Shown here: piece by piece, positions 1-4,664 of the stretch
How the letters are laid out: the number at the start of each line of letters is the position of its first letter
How positions within the stretch are numbered: the first letter of the stretch is position 1
Assembly (NCBI GenBank): GCA_028714395.1
Contig: JAQTMJ010000061.1
Location: forward strand, 1-5,671
DNA length: 5,671 nucleotides
Source of the DNA: Candidatus Iainarchaeum sp.
Lineage (GTDB): Archaea > Micrarchaeota > Micrarchaeia > Anstonellales > Bilamarchaeaceae
Direction of reading: 5' to 3'
Position numbers and translations under genes: made by a program
The notes under the pieces: generated by a model
Seen by the model: the letters and a program-made list of their open reading frames with translations, nothing else
What the model was told of the DNA's origin: nothing
The model's database searches: none

Positions 1-392
1 CGGGAATGCTCAACGGCGGCCCGAGCGACGAGTATTTCAAGCTCATGGCCAGCGAGCCAAAAAATAGCATGATATTCGTGGGCTACCAGAGCGCGCTCTC
101 GCTCGGTTCAAAGGTCCAGAAGGGAATGAAGGAAATCCCGCTAATAGGCGAGGATGGCAGGACCGAGATGATAAAGATAAGCATGCGCATTGAGACCGTG
201 GAAGGCTTCTCAGGCCATAGTGATAGGAGGCAGCTGCTCGCTTTCCTCAAGAATGCGATGCCCACCCCGGAGCGCGTGTTCACCATGCACGGGGACTGGA
301 ACAAGACCGACGACCTGGCAAAAAGCGCTGCGATGATGCTCAAGAGAAACGTCACTGCCCCGCTGGACATGGAGGCCGTGAGGCTCAAATAG
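1..392 (+). CDS. Archaeal CPSF-like ribonuclease aCPSF1/FttA, C-terminal fragment
   Basis: Partial gene, open at the left edge; the frame already reads Gly before the first visible Met, so that Met (position 6) is internal. The family is a beta-CASP metallo-beta-lactamase nuclease that, in archaea, cleaves nascent RNA at U-rich 3' ends and terminates transcription. About 130 C-terminal residues are visible. Counting from Met at 6, they include the MLNGGPS strand-loop (1-7), FVGYQ (24-28), GFSGHSDRRQL (67-77) with the beta-CASP motif B histidine at H71, and the motif C histidine in MHGD (H95). The ending APLDMEAVRLK resembles the conserved aCPSF1 tail as I recall it; the SGHSD motif favours aCPSF1 over aCPSF2. 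The KH domains and the metal-binding HxHxDH motif would lie outside the window. The stop codon overlaps the convergent DUF2085 gene by 8 bp, and a U-rich tract follows at once. Confidence 0.9.
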   Translation, partial: GMLNGGPSDEYFKLMASEPKNSMIFVGYQSALSLGSKVQKGMKEIPLIGEDGRTEMIKISMRIETVEGFSGHSDRRQLLAFLKNAMPTPERVFTMHGDWNKTDDLAKSAAMMLKRNVTAPLDMEAVRLK

Positions 393-978
393 CTTTTTTC
401 TCTGTTTTTTTCACTTTCTTTGCTTCTTCTTTTCCGCTTCCAGGCCCGAGCACGAACATGTTTATTATCGGTATCGCATAGAACGGTATCGGGAATCCGG
501 CTATGAAGCCGGTTATCAGCCTTAGCATGTTGGTGCTTTCCCTGAGCCCTACCAGCTGGGTCCCGCCGTCAAGCGCTATGGGCACGAGCGCGATTATGAA
601 ATAAATCAGCGGAGGCGCAATCCTATCATCAATTTTTCTAACAAAAGGGAACAGCAAGCCCCCGAGAAGCATGGCCCCGTATATTGCAACATCCCTGGAG
701 CAGACCGGGAATTTGTAGCCAGTGAGCGAATCAAACCGCACTTCGCTCTGCCTTCCTATTACCGCAGTGCCGTTCCTTGCGCAGTCGTCTATTGTTCCAT
801 CGGTGAAATAGCATATTGAGCGGGAAGCCAGCTGGTGGCAGGAAGGGGCGTATATGCGCTGGAGCGCGTCAAAAAGCCCAAGAGCCCCAAGGCCCGGAAG
901 GAACGGGGTTATGAAAATCGGAAGTATGAAAATCGCGGCAATGCCCATGTAGAGTGCGTATCCAAGGTATTTTCTCAT
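385..978 (-). CDS. DUF2085 family integral membrane protein
   Basis: A 197-residue membrane protein of unknown function. It has about four hydrophobic segments: residues 5-30, 97-114, 121-137 and 154-178. The DUF2085 hallmarks are CHQLASRS (47-54), FPVCSRD (90-96), IYGAMLLGG (99-107) and PIALDGGTQLVGLRESTNMLR (133-153). Four cysteines (47, 56, 66, 93) lie in the loop between the first two membrane segments, where a disulfide or metal site is possible but unproven. The C-terminus is lysine-rich (KEEAKKVKKTEKKA) and probably cytoplasmic. Nine bases separate its start from the stop of the upstream phosphoribosyltransferase, so the two are probably co-transcribed. The only ribosome-binding candidate is a weak GGTTG. 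Assignment to the family is firm; its activity is not known to me. Confidence 0.85.
   Translation of the reverse strand: MRKYLGYALYMGIAAIFILPIFITPFLPGLGALGLFDALQRIYAPSCHQLASRSICYFTDGTIDDCARNGTAVIGRQSEVRFDSLTGYKFPVCSRDVAIYGAMLLGGLLFPFVRKIDDRIAPPLIYFIIALVPIALDGGTQLVGLRESTNMLRLITGFIAGFPIPFYAIPIINMFVLGPGSGKEEAKKVKKTEKKAI
394..411 (+). terminator. U-rich 3'-end tract of the aCPSF1 gene
   Basis: Two T runs, six (394-399) and seven (405-411), separated by CTCTG, start two bases after the aCPSF1 stop codon. More pyrimidine-rich sequence follows to about 434. No hairpin precedes them. This fits the archaeal oligo-U terminator type, which is the substrate of aCPSF1/FttA itself. The tract lies inside the convergent DUF2085 coding sequence, where it encodes the lysine-rich tail on the other strand. 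The role as terminator is inferred. Confidence 0.6.
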
Positions 979-987
979 TGCAACCAG

Positions 988-1464
988 CTATTTGCCCATC
1001 TTTTTCCTTTCCCGCTCAACTTCGTGCACTTCCCAGGGGTAGATTATCCAGGCGCTTGTCTGCCCCATATAATAATCCGGCTTGACTATGCTGCCCGGCT
1101 TGCAGTGGAGCGCGGCTATCCTCACCTCCGATGCTCCGGCCCTCTTCACGTGCTCCTTTGCGACCGCGAGGCTCCTCCCGGTATCCGCGACATCGTCCAC
1201 GAGCAGCACCCGCTTCCCTTTCACGTCCACCTGGAGCGGCTGGGTTATGTTCGGGAAGCCGCTTGTCTGGCCTATGGTCTTGTAGAATTCTATTTTTATT
1301 ATAGTTACGTCGCGGTTCCCCAGAATATCTGAAAGCAGGCGCGCAGGAACCAGCCCGCCCCTGGATATTCCCACTATCCAGTCAGGCCTGAATCCCCTGA
1401 TTTTGGCTGCAAGCTCCAGGCACATCCTGTCCACGTCGGCCCAGGTCGGCTTTATGAACTCCAT
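988..1464 (-). CDS. Purine-type phosphoribosyltransferase (COG2236-like)
   Basis: A 158-residue type I phosphoribosyltransferase that would transfer ribose 5-phosphate from PRPP to a base, most likely hypoxanthine, guanine or xanthine. The PRPP-binding signature VLLVDDVADTGRSL is at 86-99, with the acidic pair D90-D91. The pyrophosphate loop SRGGLVPAR is at 34-42. EFYKTIGQT (59-67) is a likely flexible loop, and WIIYPWE (139-145) matches the hood motif of archaeal xanthine/guanine enzymes. The frame stays open 25 codons further upstream to ATG 1539, but that start would run into the divergent gene and past the TATA box. ATG at 1464 begins the conserved MEFIKPTWADV region and sits about 25 bp from the TATA centre with no Shine-Dalgarno, suggesting a leaderless mRNA. 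It heads an operon with DUF2085. Exact base specificity cannot be read from sequence. Confidence 0.88.
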   Translation of the reverse strand: MEFIKPTWADVDRMCLELAAKIRGFRPDWIVGISRGGLVPARLLSDILGNRDVTIIKIEFYKTIGQTSGFPNITQPLQVDVKGKRVLLVDDVADTGRSLAVAKEHVKRAGASEVRIAALHCKPGSIVKPDYYMGQTSAWIIYPWEVHEVERERKKMGK

Positions 1465-1483
1465 AATGGGCTTTGGGCGGTTG

Positions 1484-1493
1484 TTTTTTAAAA
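1484..1493. promoter_or_regulatory. Palindromic TATA box shared by two divergent genes
   Basis: The sequence is TTTTTTAAAA, with the self-complementary core TTTTAAAA at 1486-1493 (centre 1489.5). The centre lies 25.5 bp from the leftward ATG (1464) and 26.5 bp from the rightward ATG (1516). Both match the usual TATA-to-start distance of leaderless archaeal transcripts. Neither start codon has a Shine-Dalgarno, and neither flank is an obvious A-rich BRE that would fix the orientation. The role is inferred from spacing. Confidence 0.6.
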
Positions 1494-1515
1494 GCGCTCC
1501 GGTGAAATACCAACC

Positions 1516-1881
1516 ATGAAGGTTTCCGTGCGCATACATCCCGAGACGCTTTATTCAAGGATGCAGAACAGCGTGCAGCTCACCCTGCGCGTGGAGAACG
1601 AAGGCGAGGCAAGATGGGTGGAAGCCGAATTGAAGGTGCCGGACAAGATTTCCCTTGCGCCCGACATCCACCTGAACGAGGGAAGGATGCGCGCAGGCAT
1701 AGTGGGCAAGAACGAGGCGCTTGAGAAATCAGTGAAGGTGTACGCGAGCGCCTACACTGATGCGCAGCGCTACGAATGCAGGCTCGTGGTTTTTTCCTAC
1801 GACAAGGACGCGGTGATAGACCAGCGCATAGAAGTGCCCTTTACCGTGAACTGCGAGGAGCAGAAGCCCGCGGTTCTGTAA
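1516..1881 (+). CDS. Unrecognised small beta-strand-rich protein
   Basis: A 121-residue soluble protein with no signal peptide and no membrane segment; I do not recognise the family. Alternating hydrophobic strands (VQLTLRVENEGEARWVEAELKVP at about 20-43, SVKVYASAYT at 72-81, YECRLVVFSYD at 86-96, QRIEVPFTVNC at 103-113) and the VENEGE turn suggest an immunoglobulin-like or CARDB-like beta sandwich. The fold is inferred from the pattern only. No catalytic motif is visible; the cysteines are at 87 and 113. ATG 1516 lies about 26 bp from the shared TATA box and lacks a Shine-Dalgarno, so the message is probably leaderless. It diverges from the phosphoribosyltransferase, and a U-rich tract follows the stop. 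Codon use looks like that of its neighbours and the frame is uninterrupted, so it is probably a real gene. Confidence 0.75.
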   Translation: MKVSVRIHPETLYSRMQNSVQLTLRVENEGEARWVEAELKVPDKISLAPDIHLNEGRMRAGIVGKNEALEKSVKVYASAYTDAQRYECRLVVFSYDKDAVIDQRIEVPFTVNCEEQKPAVL

Positions 1882-1901
1882 TTTTTCTCTCCTGTTTTTT
1901 T
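1882..1901 (+). terminator. U-rich 3'-end tract of the small beta-rich gene
   Basis: Five T's (1882-1886), then CTCTCCTG, then seven T's (1895-1901), directly after the TAA stop at 1879-1881. There is no hairpin. The arrangement closely resembles the tract behind the aCPSF1 gene (T-run, CTCT, G, seven T's). It lies in the 27-bp gap before the convergent RuBisCO stop. Function as a termination site is inferred. Confidence 0.6.
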
Positions 1902-1908
1902 ACGCCCA

Positions 1909-3324
1909 TCATTCCGAATCCATTGCTGCCCTGCCTTTTTTCAGCACCAAAGCTGCGAGCTTTTTCGCATTCTTTTTTTCATGCTCCAGGGCATTTTCCA
2001 CGTCCAGCGGATTGGAATAGCCCCATTTTGCAATCGCCTGGGCCAGCTCTGGATGGGTTTTTGCATATTCCCTAGCCGGGATTCCGTGCATCACCGCGTC
2101 CACGGCCTGCCTGAGCGACATTGCGCCCTTCCTGGTTCCCCCAGGATGGCCGTGCACCCCGGCCCCTGCCTGCAGGTTCGTATTCAGGCCGTGCAGCGCA
2201 ATAAGCGCGTCCACCTTTCCCGCGTCCACGCCTCCTGACGCGATGCCCAGCATGGGCTTTATGTGCTCTGCGAACTCCATGTGCAGGGCGCCAAGATAGA
2301 ATTTCTCAGGAAGCTTGCGAAGCTCGGCAACATCGTGCAACCTTTTTATGGTGACCGGGGAGCCCTCCATCTTCCCCACCCCGGTGCCTATGTGCATCTG
2401 GTCTATCCCGAGCAGGCGGTAGAGTTTTTCGTAAACCTGGAAGTTCACCCCGAAGTTGCCCCTGTTGGCAGCTGCAAATCCAGCCCTGTGCCCGTGGGTC
2501 GCAAACCCGTATTTTTTCGTGAGCTCAAGAATCTCCTGCAGGGCGCTCGTGCCCATCACATAGGTATCGAGCATCACCACCACGTGCCGCTGGAGCCCGC
2601 AGGCCTTCAAATAATCCACGCGCTCCACCATCCGCGAGTACCTGTCCGTGATGTTGCTCGAATAAAGGTGGTTCTGCCCTGTCTCCTTCCCGGCATTTTC
2701 CATCGCCTTTACCACCTCGTGCAGCCTGTCCTTCCACCTGCAGAATTCCTGGTCCACCAGGTTTTCATCGTCCTTCACCAGGTCAAGGCCGCCCGAGTAG
2801 GCTTCGTAGGCAGCGTGCGCCCATTCCTTTGGCGTGAGCCCGACCTTGGGCTTTATTATGGTGCCCACGTGCGGCCGCCCGTCCCTTTCGGTGCCAACAA
2901 GCCTCCGCATTCCAGGCAGGCCCAGCTTCGGGCCGCTGAACTGCTTCTGGTATTTTTTGGGGAATGAAATATCGCACACGTAAAGCTCGCGGAGCTCCTT
3001 CAGCCCGAAGATGTTCCCCAGCACCGAGGCTTGGAACTGCAGGATGTTTTTTGCGTCGAAATGCTCTATGGGGTACGCTATTTTTATGAATCCTGCATTT
3101 TTCCCGGCTTTGTGCAGCCAGAACACCCGGGCGCGGTAATGCTTCCACACGAAGTCGTTCATGGTGCTGAGCTTGGTCCAGGAGCCCACGCTGCTTTCTG
3201 CGGCAATGGCTTCAGCGGTTTGCTCTATGCTGGCATCGCTTTTCGCCCAGAAGAGCACCACGAAATCGTTTTCCCTGTCTGGTTCATATCTGAAATCGAG
3301 ATAACTGTAGCCGCCGTATGCCAT
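1909..3324 (-). CDS. rbcL: RuBisCO large subunit, form III-like
   Basis: A 471-residue ribulose-1,5-bisphosphate carboxylase. In archaea form III usually fixes CO2 onto RuBP made from AMP/nucleosides (AMP phosphorylase and R15P isomerase route). Catalytic residues, with spinach numbers in brackets: E43 (E60), W49 (W66), N104 (N123), K158 and K160 in GTIIKPKVG (K175, K177), K184-D186-E187 in LVKDDEN (carbamylated K201, D203, E204), H279-R280 (H294, R295), H311 (H327), loop 6 K318 in GVGKMEG (K334), and S363 in ASGGV (S379). All essentials are present. Oddities are AGAG at 386-389, where GGG is usual in the P1-phosphate loop; HRAGF where form III normally reads HRAMH; HPGG instead of HPDG; and about 35 basic residues beyond the KWG that lies near the end of relatives. 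GGTGA lies 4 nt before ATG 3324. No small subunit, phosphoribulokinase, AMP phosphorylase or isomerase gene is in view. Confidence 0.95.
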   Translation of the reverse strand: MAYGGYSYLDFRYEPDRENDFVVLFWAKSDASIEQTAEAIAAESSVGSWTKLSTMNDFVWKHYRARVFWLHKAGKNAGFIKIAYPIEHFDAKNILQFQASVLGNIFGLKELRELYVCDISFPKKYQKQFSGPKLGLPGMRRLVGTERDGRPHVGTIIKPKVGLTPKEWAHAAYEAYSGGLDLVKDDENLVDQEFCRWKDRLHEVVKAMENAGKETGQNHLYSSNITDRYSRMVERVDYLKACGLQRHVVVMLDTYVMGTSALQEILELTKKYGFATHGHRAGFAAANRGNFGVNFQVYEKLYRLLGIDQMHIGTGVGKMEGSPVTIKRLHDVAELRKLPEKFYLGALHMEFAEHIKPMLGIASGGVDAGKVDALIALHGLNTNLQAGAGVHGHPGGTRKGAMSLRQAVDAVMHGIPAREYAKTHPELAQAIAKWGYSNPLDVENALEHEKKNAKKLAALVLKKGRAAMDSE

Positions 3325-3355
3325 TTTTTCACCGCACTAAGAACTTCGGCTAACA

Positions 3356-3362
3356 TTATAAA
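3356..3362 (-). promoter_or_regulatory. rbcL: TATA box of the RuBisCO gene
   Basis: Read leftwards the sequence is TTTATAA within an AT-rich run (about 3356-3375). Its centre is about 35 bp before the RuBisCO ATG, so initiation about 26 bp downstream would give a leader of roughly 8-15 nt. That leader would hold the GGTGA ribosome-binding site at 3333-3329. Several overlapping AT-rich options exist, so the exact box is uncertain. Confidence 0.5.
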
Positions 3363-3378
3363 TTTTATTCATTTATTC

Positions 3379-3385
3379 TATATAT
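3379..3385 (+). promoter_or_regulatory. TATA box of the arrestin-like gene pair
   Basis: TATATAT is centred at 3382. A start about 26 bp downstream (near 3408) gives a leader of about 12 nt holding GGTGG (3411-3415), 4 nt before ATG 3420. It opposes the RuBisCO TATA box, about 20 bp away. The tandem repeat at 3391-3416 lies between this box and the start codon. Confidence 0.5.
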
Positions 3386-3390
3386 CAAGA

Positions 3391-3416
3391 TATCCAAGCT
3401 GGTTATCCAAGGTGGT
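3391..3416 (+). repeat. Tandem 13-bp direct repeat in the divergent promoter
   Basis: Two abutting copies, TATCCAAGCTGGT (3391-3403) and TATCCAAGGTGGT (3404-3416), agree at 12 of 13 positions. A shorter related unit, TATCAAGA, directly precedes them at 3383-3390 and overlaps the TATA box. Each 13-mer contains a near-palindrome (CCAAGCTGG, CCAAGGTGG). The second copy includes the GGTGG ribosome-binding site. The location downstream of the TATA box and over the likely start would suit a repressor site; this is inference. Confidence 0.6.
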
Positions 3417-3419
3417 TGC

Positions 3420-3890
3420 ATGGTCTTCGGAATAGGGGAAGGGAAAATAGACATAATCCCTGAAAAACAGAGTTACGCTTTCGGGGAAGCCATAGGGGGG
3501 AAAGTGGTCCTTCAGCTCAGCCAGCCCAAAAAGGCCAATGGGTCGCGCATCAGATTCTACGGCCTGATAAAGACCCAGCATTCCGACCGCGATATGCACG
3601 GCCACAGGCACACCCACGCCAGCACCAGGGAAGTGCTGGCCCAGAGCTTCCAGCTGGCCGAGGAGGGTGATTTTCCGGCCGGGACTAAAGAATACCCATT
3701 CACAATAAAACTGCCAACGATTCCTAAAGACGGCAACGCAGGTTCGGGCGGATTTCTTTCAGGCATCGCAGGCATTCTGGGAGCCACCCAAGACCCTCTC
3801 TTAAATGCTGAGTGGTACCTGGACGCGTCCCTTGACTTGCCCATGAGCTTCGACATATCCAAAAAACTGAGGCTAAACCTTATACGCTGA
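3420..3890 (+). CDS. Arrestin-like (Spo0M/arrestin-N fold) protein A
   Basis: A 156-residue soluble protein resembling the N-terminal arrestin-like domain seen in Spo0M and Vps26-type proteins. The opening GIGEGKIDIIPEKQSYAFGEAIGGKVVLQL (4-33) has the typical G-G-I-I...Y..GE.I.G.V.L spacing. SRIRFYGLIKT (42-52) matches the family's R(I/L)xFYG strand, EYPFTIKLP (91-99) the F.I.LP strand, and WYLDASLDLPMSFDISKK (132-149) the closing strands. A histidine-rich loop lies at 54-66 (H54, 60, 62, 64, 66), in the position where the downstream paralogue also carries histidines. A glycine-rich flexible stretch runs from 105 to 121. There is no C-terminal arrestin domain, membrane segment or signal peptide. 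GGTGG stands 4 nt before the ATG. The gene is first of a pair, 16 bp before its paralogue, and diverges from RuBisCO. Cellular role unknown. Confidence 0.75.
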   Translation: MVFGIGEGKIDIIPEKQSYAFGEAIGGKVVLQLSQPKKANGSRIRFYGLIKTQHSDRDMHGHRHTHASTREVLAQSFQLAEEGDFPAGTKEYPFTIKLPTIPKDGNAGSGGFLSGIAGILGATQDPLLNAEWYLDASLDLPMSFDISKKLRLNLIR

Positions 3891-3906
3891 GCTTTCTGGG
3901 GATGGC

Positions 3907-4350
3907 ATGGTTCTTGGCATTGGCGAAGGCAGCATTGAAATACTAACCGGCAAGGAGGCGTACGTGAACGGAGAATTGATAGAGGGCAGGGTGCTGCTCA
4001 GCCTGGGCAGGCGCCTGAAAGCGCGCGGCCTCCGCATCCTGTTTTACGGGGAGAAAAAATCCCACCATGGAAAAACCCATACGACCGAAAGAATACTACA
4101 GCAGCAGGCCGTGCTTGACGGGGCAAAAACCTACGCCGAAGGAAGGACGGATTACAAATTCAGCATTCAGCTTCCCCAGCTTGAGAAGCCCAGGCCCATA
4201 GAGGGCACGGACATTATACCTTCAGTGGTGCGTTTCTTCGGGGGAAAGTTCGACCCCTATGCGAATGTGAAATGGTACCTGGACGCTTCTCTGGACATTC
4301 CATTGAGCCTGGACGTGAACAGGAAAATGCAAATTACAGTAAGAAGATGA
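3907..4350 (+). CDS. Arrestin-like (Spo0M/arrestin-N fold) protein B
   Basis: A 147-residue paralogue of the preceding protein, evidently from tandem duplication. Shared blocks are MVxGIGEGxIxI (1-12), the Y.xGE.I.G.V.L strand pair (19-33), KARGLRILFYGEKK (38-51), YKFSIQLP (83-90) and WYLDASLDIPLSLDVNRK (123-140). The loop corresponding to the histidine-rich segment of protein A reads SHHGKTHTTE (52-61) with H53, H54 and H58. The copies agree best in the first and last strands and differ in the middle, so the duplication looks old. The 16-bp gap and absence of a TATA box suggest one transcript with protein A. The ribosome-binding candidate GGGGATG is poor. An out-of-frame ATG lies 5 nt upstream at 3902; 3907 keeps the conserved MVxGIGEG start. 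The stop touches the 3' end of the opposing SRP RNA. Confidence 0.75.
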   Translation: MVLGIGEGSIEILTGKEAYVNGELIEGRVLLSLGRRLKARGLRILFYGEKKSHHGKTHTTERILQQQAVLDGAKTYAEGRTDYKFSIQLPQLEKPRPIEGTDIIPSVVRFFGGKFDPYANVKWYLDASLDIPLSLDVNRKMQITVRR

Positions 4351-4621
4351 TGGGCTTCCCGCATAGCAGTGCCCTCCCGGAATGTGGCCCTGGACATCCG
4401 CTCGGCCTTGAATTCTGCAGACGCGCTGCCACATCCTTATGGTTGCTCCTTCCGGCCTGGCCAGGTTTGTATGTGGCGTCGCAATGCAGAGCAAGGCGTC
4501 AACGCTTAAAGCCTAGGTTCATTCCGAAAAAACAAAACGCCGCGGGCATTCGGGCCGCCTAAGGGGAATTGCGGTTTTGGAAGCGGATGCCTCCCGGGGC
4601 CCCTAGCCCCGCCCTAGCCCA
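4351..4621 (-). ncRNA. ffs: Signal recognition particle (7S) RNA
   Basis: RNA component of SRP, binding SRP54 and SRP19 to target nascent membrane and secreted proteins. Read leftwards, the helix 8 core is CAGG (4459-4456), CC, tetraloop GGAA (4453-4450), GG, AGCA (4447-4444), the near-invariant SRP54 site. Pairings I can trace: UGGGCU 4621-4616 with AGCCCA 4356-4351 (helix 1, characteristic of archaeal SRP RNA); CGGAAUG 4526-4520 with CAUUCCG 4384-4378, and GGCUUU 4513-4508 with AAGGCC 4409-4404 (helix 5, one G-U); GCCACAU 4477-4471 with AUGUGGC 4434-4428 (base of helix 8). The 5' GGGCUAGGGCGGGG resembles archaeal Alu domains. Length of about 271 nt is slightly short of the usual roughly 300. 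Helix 6 and the Alu-domain details were not resolved. Ends are approximate. Open frames across it look non-coding. Confidence 0.92.
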
Positions 4622-4641
4622 ATCATAATACGCAATCCGGC

Positions 4642-4649
4642 TTATTAAA
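4642..4649 (-). promoter_or_regulatory. TATA box of the SRP RNA gene
   Basis: Read leftwards the sequence is TTTAATAA, centred at 4645.5, 25.5 bp before the predicted first paired bases of the SRP RNA (4621/4620). It lies between the stop codon of the NFACT-N gene (4665) and the RNA, so the RNA probably has its own promoter. The agreement of its spacing with the structure-derived 5' end supports both calls. Confidence 0.65.
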
Positions 4650-4664
4650 CATTCACATTTTCGC

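Noticed and set aside
835..1332. Open frame of 165 codons antisense to the DUF2085 and phosphoribosyltransferase genes
   Set aside because: It spans two genes with clear family motifs on the minus strand; its own translation resembles no family.
1465..1539. Longer N-terminus for the phosphoribosyltransferase starting at 1539
   Set aside because: It would overlap the divergent gene and begin upstream of the TATA box; the extra residues match nothing in the family, while 1464 fits the TATA spacing.
2263..2967. Open frame of 234 codons antisense to RuBisCO
   Set aside because: Long only because of the GC-rich codon bias of the well-supported opposite gene; the translation is rich in His, Pro and Val with no domain pattern and there is no promoter.
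4272..4562. Open frame of 96 codons on the plus strand across the gap after the arrestin-like pair
   Set aside because: It starts inside arrestin B in another frame, has low-complexity composition with no recognisable motif, and covers the SRP RNA, whose helices explain the sequence.
4596..4610. GC-rich inverted repeat GGGGC-UAGGG-GCCCC considered as an intrinsic terminator
   Set aside because: No T-run follows in either useful direction, and it lies in the 5' (Alu-like) domain of the SRP RNA.
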